Assembly: GCF_005434915.1 (NCBI RefSeq)
Contig: NZ_SKCG01000001.1
Location: 558,001 to 622,000, forward strand
Direction of reading: 5' to 3'
DNA: 64,000 nt
DNA from: Aurantiacibacter suaedae
GTDB taxonomy: Bacteria; Pseudomonadota; Alphaproteobacteria; Sphingomonadales; Sphingomonadaceae
Below the pieces are notes generated by a model. The model was not told where the DNA came from. It worked only from the letters and a program-made list of their open reading frames with translations, and ran no database searches. Both the position numbers and the translations under genes were made by a program. Below, one piece after another: positions 60,689-64,000 of this stretch (its first letter is position 1; each line of letters begins with the position of its first letter).

Positions 60689-62056
60689 TCAGGACGTGGC
60701 GGCTTGGTCCGCCGGTAACGAAAGCGTGAAGCGGGAACCCTGCCCCTTCGCGCTTTCGACTGTCAGGGCCCCACCCATCGCCTCGGCCAGACGGCGCGAG
60801 ATATAGAGGCCGAGCCCCGATCCGCCGTCGCCGCTGCGGCCGAGCCGCTCGAACTTGGTGAAGACGCGGTCGGCCTCCTCTGCGCTCAATCCCTCGCCCT
60901 GATCTGCGACGGTGATGGTGGCCACGCCATCTTCGCTTTCGACGCGCAGCCAGATCGACGACCCTTCGGGCGAATACCGGATCGCATTGCCGAGCAGGTT
61001 CAGGAGAATCTGCAGCACGCGCCGAAATTCGCCGATGGCAGGAGCCGCCTCGCCGTGTCTCGGCGCATCGACCGAAATCGCGCGCTCGCGCGCACGCATC
61101 CCGAGAATCCCCGCAGCACGGCGCGCCACATCCGCAAGGTCGATCTGATCGGGCGCGGGAGAGAAGTTCTCATCCTCGATCAGTTCGAGCGTGGTCAAAT
61201 CTTCGATCAGCGCCAGCAGATGCTCGCCCGCTGCCGTGATGTCGGCTGCATAGTTGGTATATTCGTCTGCCAGCGGGCCGGAGAGCTGCGAGCGGATCGT
61301 CTCGGCATTGGCGATGATGCGCGAAACCGGCTGGCGCAGCACCGGTGCGATCTTGCGGTCGATCCCGCTCTGGCGCAACGGCGCAGCGGGCTTCGTCTTC
61401 GCTGCGGCAGGTGCCGGCGCATCGGAGACCAGCAGTAACTCGAAGCCGCCACTGCCCGGCTCGCCGCCGCCAAGCGGGACAATGTGCGCGGTCCACACCT
61501 GCGGCAAGCCAGCGACGCGCAACCGCGCTCCGTCAAGCAGCCGCCAGTGCAGCGGTTGCTGATGGACATTGCCCTCCAGCGTGACAAAATCGGTCCAGGG
61601 TCGGCCGATCCCTTTGGTCATCGCCTGGGCCAGCGCGGCAAGCTGCGCATCGTGGCTCTCGACCACAAGCAAATCCTGCTTCGGCCCGAGCCGGGCGCTG
61701 AGCCCGGCCATATGGCGCGCCATCGCGATCCGGTGCTCGTCGCAATTGACGCTGGCAGGCGGTCGCCCTTCGCTGCGCCAGTTCGAGATGGCGACGTGAC
61801 AGCCCTCGCCGTCAGGCTCAACCTCGACCCACATGCTGAATACCTCGCGGTCATCGGACATGCGCAGGCGCCGCGCCAGCCTGAGGCCATATTCGCGTGC
61901 CATGTGAACCACCTCGCGCAAGGCCGGGGCGACAATTTCGCCGGGCAGCTCGCCACCGCAGCGCGCGTGCAGGCCCGCCAATGGCTCCTGCGCCGCGATC
62001 AGGCGGTCTGCGCCATCGGTTCGGGCAAAGGTCTGCAGGGTAGCGCTGCCGGGCAT
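60689..62056 (-). CDS. Histidine-kinase-like ATPase without a visible phosphoacceptor His
   Basis: 455 residues from ATG 62056. No membrane helix, so cytosolic. N-terminal 210 residues are sensor-like (PAS-like TDFVTLEGNVHQQPLHWRLL). The dimerisation region has VLRQPVSRIIANAETIRSQL at 239-258; aligned on L-R-x-P with the usual H-E-L-R-T-P, the phosphoacceptor position is Pro238. The ATPase domain is intact: N-box ILLNLLGNAIRYSPEG, G1 VADQGEGL, and SGLGLYISRRLAEAMGG. It could sense or act on a partner without autophosphorylating, like DivL-type relatives. The gene starts 4 bases after the DUF2336-like gene. Confidence 0.82.
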   Translation of the reverse strand: MPGSATLQTFARTDGADRLIAAQEPLAGLHARCGGELPGEIVAPALREVVHMAREYGLRLARRLRMSDDREVFSMWVEVEPDGEGCHVAISNWRSEGRPPASVNCDEHRIAMARHMAGLSARLGPKQDLLVVESHDAQLAALAQAMTKGIGRPWTDFVTLEGNVHQQPLHWRLLDGARLRVAGLPQVWTAHIVPLGGGEPGSGGFELLLVSDAPAPAAAKTKPAAPLRQSGIDRKIAPVLRQPVSRIIANAETIRSQLSGPLADEYTNYAADITAAGEHLLALIEDLTTLELIEDENFSPAPDQIDLADVARRAAGILGMRARERAISVDAPRHGEAAPAIGEFRRVLQILLNLLGNAIRYSPEGSSIWLRVESEDGVATITVADQGEGLSAEEADRVFTKFERLGRSGDGGSGLGLYISRRLAEAMGGALTVESAKGQGSRFTLSLPADQAATS

Positions 62057-62060
62057 GGTC

Positions 62061-63020
62061 TCAGTCCTCGCCCTGAACCTGCCCCGAAGCAAGCAAGGCG
62101 GCGGCGCGTTCTACGCTCAGCCCGTCGAAACCGGGCGGCAAGGTAATTTCGGGATGGAGCAGCAAGAACTGGGCTTCCACCGCGCCTTGCGGCAGGCCCG
62201 CTGCGCGTAAGGCAAGAGCAAAACGGGCAAGCTGGTTTTCGCCCAGCGCATGGGTCGCAAGGTCACGGCTCTGGCCCGAGGCCATTGCCAACGCGCTGAC
62301 GAACAGCGCGAGGCCGGCATGGTCGATCGCCAGCGCCCGCTCGGCCCGGTGACCAAGCGCGAGCAGCAGGCGGGCCATCTGCCCGGCACGGCTGCCCCCT
62401 TCGTCGAAGGCGCGTCGCAGGCGTGCTTCCGCTTGTTGTCCCGCACCTTCAGGCACATCGGCGCAGCTGCGCATGGCCAGCAGCACGCGATGAAACAGGC
62501 CGCCCGGCAATTCGCCAAGCGTCAGCTCCATGCGCCGCTGCTGCTGCACGAACCGGGCCTGAGCCGCCAGCACATGCATGGCGGCGCCCGCGATTTCTGA
62601 ATCGGTTGAGGCGGCCAGCTCTTGAAGGAACGGCGTCAACACGGGGTCGAGCCCGCAGCGCTGGTGGAGCGTGTCCGCCCACTGCACTTCCAGCGCTAGG
62701 GCGTGGGCGTGCGAGAGAAAGCCGCTATCGGCCAGGATCGTCTCGGTCAGCGCCTCACGGTTGCTGGCAAGCAGATCGTCACGATCAAGCCTATCATCAG
62801 CTTCGCCCACGGCATCGAGCAGCTGCCTCGCGGCGTGGCTTGCCATGCCGCGAACACGCGCGATGATCTCGTCGCTGAACTGAAGATGGTCGCCACTGTT
62901 CAGCAGATGCGCAAGCACGGGCCGCGCGGATGCCAGCAAGGCATCGCCGCGCGACAGTTCGAAGCGCATCACGTCCTCGACCTGATCGATGGACGGCGTG
63001 TCGGGTGAACTTCCGCTCAT
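62061..63020 (-). CDS. DUF2336-like helical protein
   Basis: 319 residues from ATG 63020, no signal peptide or membrane helix. Nearly all alpha-helical with leucine/alanine-rich repeats (FSDEIIARVRGMASHAARQL, AFDEGGSRAGQMARLLLALG and LATHALGENQLARFALALRA). I assign it tentatively to the DUF2336 group, which in alphaproteobacteria is often encoded next to two-component proteins; the match is by layout and repeats only. Cotranscribed with the kinase-like gene (4-base gap), and 35 bases after the membrane protein. Confidence 0.5.
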   Translation of the reverse strand: MSGSSPDTPSIDQVEDVMRFELSRGDALLASARPVLAHLLNSGDHLQFSDEIIARVRGMASHAARQLLDAVGEADDRLDRDDLLASNREALTETILADSGFLSHAHALALEVQWADTLHQRCGLDPVLTPFLQELAASTDSEIAGAAMHVLAAQARFVQQQRRMELTLGELPGGLFHRVLLAMRSCADVPEGAGQQAEARLRRAFDEGGSRAGQMARLLLALGHRAERALAIDHAGLALFVSALAMASGQSRDLATHALGENQLARFALALRAAGLPQGAVEAQFLLLHPEITLPPGFDGLSVERAAALLASGQVQGED

Positions 63021-63055
63021 TACACCGGCCTTATGCGGTTTTTGTTAATTCTGCG

Positions 63056-64000
63056 TTATTCGCGTTCGCGGGCTCGGACGATTAGCAGGAAGATCATCAG
63101 CAATGCGGCCAGCAGCATCGCCGCCACTTCCGCAGGCAGCAGCACGCTTGCAACCATCGCCACCGCAACCACAATGCCGCGATCGCGCGCCAGCGTCAGC
63201 CATTTCGGCCCGCTCGCTCGGTCAAGCAGGAACAGCGCTGCGCCCGCCACCAAGGGAGCGAAGGCCATGCGATACCACGGTGCCTCCACCGAGAGCGCCA
63301 GCGCGCCCACCAATGCGGCGTCGACCAGCCAGCCAACCCAGGGCCAGTTGCGCGCCGGCGCAGAGGGCGTAGCGCTAACCTGCGCCAGCTGACGTGTGAT
63401 CTCTGGCAGCAGCGTGGCCACAAGAATGCCGCCAAGACCGGCCGCGACATAGCCCATGTACACCGCAGCCAGCGCCGCGAGCAGCACCAGCACCGTCAAC
63501 CCAGCGATCCAGCCCCGGGTCGACGGGCGACTCGCAAGCCTCGCGGCAAAGGGTTTCAACAAGCGATGGGCGAGCCAGGCTGTCGGCCGCACCAAGCCAG
63601 GCCGTTCCAGCATATGATCGAGCCACAACTGCTCGACCCGCACGGCATCTTCATCGTTCGCGACCAGTTGCCACTCGCCGCTGCGCAGCGTGCCCGTGTC
63701 GAGCCGTTGCTGGCGGACGCCCTGTTGCAGAGCTGCTCGCAAAAGCGCGGAGGCGGGGGCAAAACCCTCGCCTAGACCGGACAGGCGGCGTAGCGCCGCG
63801 CCGTCGATCGTCAGCGCGCCGCCCCAGGCCCGGTCGATATCGATCCGCTCGAATCCGGCGCGCGTTCCCGCCCCGGCGTCGAGAATGACCACACAATTGC
63901 CCTCTGCCAGCGCCGAAGACGCCTCATGGCAGAAGGGCAGCAGATCTTCCTGCATCACCAGCAGGCTGTCACCCGGCTGGACCACGCCCGACAGCGCATC
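63056..64000 (-). CDS. Multi-pass membrane protein, 5' end outside the window
   Basis: At least 314 residues; the frame is open to the window edge (the last codons read DALSGV), so the true start lies further upstream. The N-terminal ~150 residues are soluble, with GDSLLVMQEDLLPF, NCVVILDAGAGTRAGFERID and IDRAWGGALTIDGAALRRL. Five or so hydrophobic segments follow (LTVLVLLAALAAVYMGYVAA and VVAVAMVASVLLPAEVAAML, for example). I do not recognise the family; a nucleotidyltransferase-like N-terminus is a guess. First gene of the minus-strand unit with the DUF2336-like and kinase-like genes. Confidence 0.6.
   Translation of the reverse strand, partial: DALSGVVQPGDSLLVMQEDLLPFCHEASSALAEGNCVVILDAGAGTRAGFERIDIDRAWGGALTIDGAALRRLSGLGEGFAPASALLRAALQQGVRQQRLDTGTLRSGEWQLVANDEDAVRVEQLWLDHMLERPGLVRPTAWLAHRLLKPFAARLASRPSTRGWIAGLTVLVLLAALAAVYMGYVAAGLGGILVATLLPEITRQLAQVSATPSAPARNWPWVGWLVDAALVGALALSVEAPWYRMAFAPLVAGAALFLLDRASGPKWLTLARDRGIVVAVAMVASVLLPAEVAAMLLAALLMIFLLIVRARERE

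Overview
The window is GC-rich chromosomal DNA from an alphaproteobacterium, most likely Sphingomonadales and probably of the Erythrobacter/Altererythrobacter kind. This assignment rests on several features taken together: a GTTC-N7-GTTC SOS operator before lexA, folate-dependent TrmFO, a pyruvate dehydrogenase E1 beta with its own lipoyl domain, two-subunit glycyl-tRNA synthetase, a TonB receptor, a sphingomonad-style REP pair, and the order moaC-moeA-lexA-comEC-gltX-gltA. No rRNA, CRISPR array, prophage or recognisable insertion sequence was found. Most of the window is core genome.

Layout. 1-5.9 kb: ppdK (3' end cut off by the window edge), glyS and glyQ on the minus strand, with a REP-like pair between the two gly genes. 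5.9-10.3 kb: three TraB/GumN-family paralogues on the plus strand. The first is separated from the other two by a small accessory patch holding an AT-rich TylF-like methyltransferase and a frameshifted XRE-type repressor. 10.4-16 kb: rplY, pth, a poly-serine PEP-CTERM-like protein, ychF and two secreted TPR-type proteins, with strong terminators. 16.3-22.5 kb: gyrA, a cluster of four small palindromes, a YhhN membrane protein, trmFO, an EF-hand protein and a short squalene/phytoene-synthase-like protein. 22.6-29.3 kb: two divergent, mirror-image sets of Tad-pilus-type genes, each with one von Willebrand TadG-like protein and two TadE/F-like proteins.

29.3-34.4 kb: pdhB, pdhA, an FtsB-like septum protein, a small secreted protein and a tandem double-MarR regulator. 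34.4-38.3 kb: a long non-coding stretch and a TonB-dependent receptor. 38.3-41.8 kb: an MDR oxidoreductase, tRNA-Arg(CCU), a DUF1178/nitrilase/grxC operon and hsp20 behind a sigma-32-like promoter. 42-45 kb: pyrG, secG and tpiA. 45.3-52.4 kb: a tightly packed operon ppiD-trpE-DUF2233 lipoprotein-trpG-trpD-trpC-csaA. 52.5-60.7 kb: a PilZ protein, moaC-moeA, lexA with three GTTC half-sites, comEC (minus), gltX and gltA. 60.7-64 kb (minus): a histidine-kinase-like protein with no visible phosphoacceptor histidine, a helical DUF2336-like protein, and a membrane protein whose 5' end lies beyond the window.

Most genes are housekeeping: central carbon flow (ppdK, pdhAB, tpiA, gltA), translation (glyQS, gltX, rplY, pth, trmFO, ychF), tryptophan and molybdenum cofactor synthesis. 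The parts most likely to repay attention are the mirror-image Tad cluster, the His-less kinase next to a DUF2336-like gene, the TraB/GumN region with its small transferred patch, the GGTTAC-N5-GTAACC palindrome cluster, and the DUF2233 lipoprotein inside the trp operon. I did not find a clearly new multi-gene defence or mobile system.
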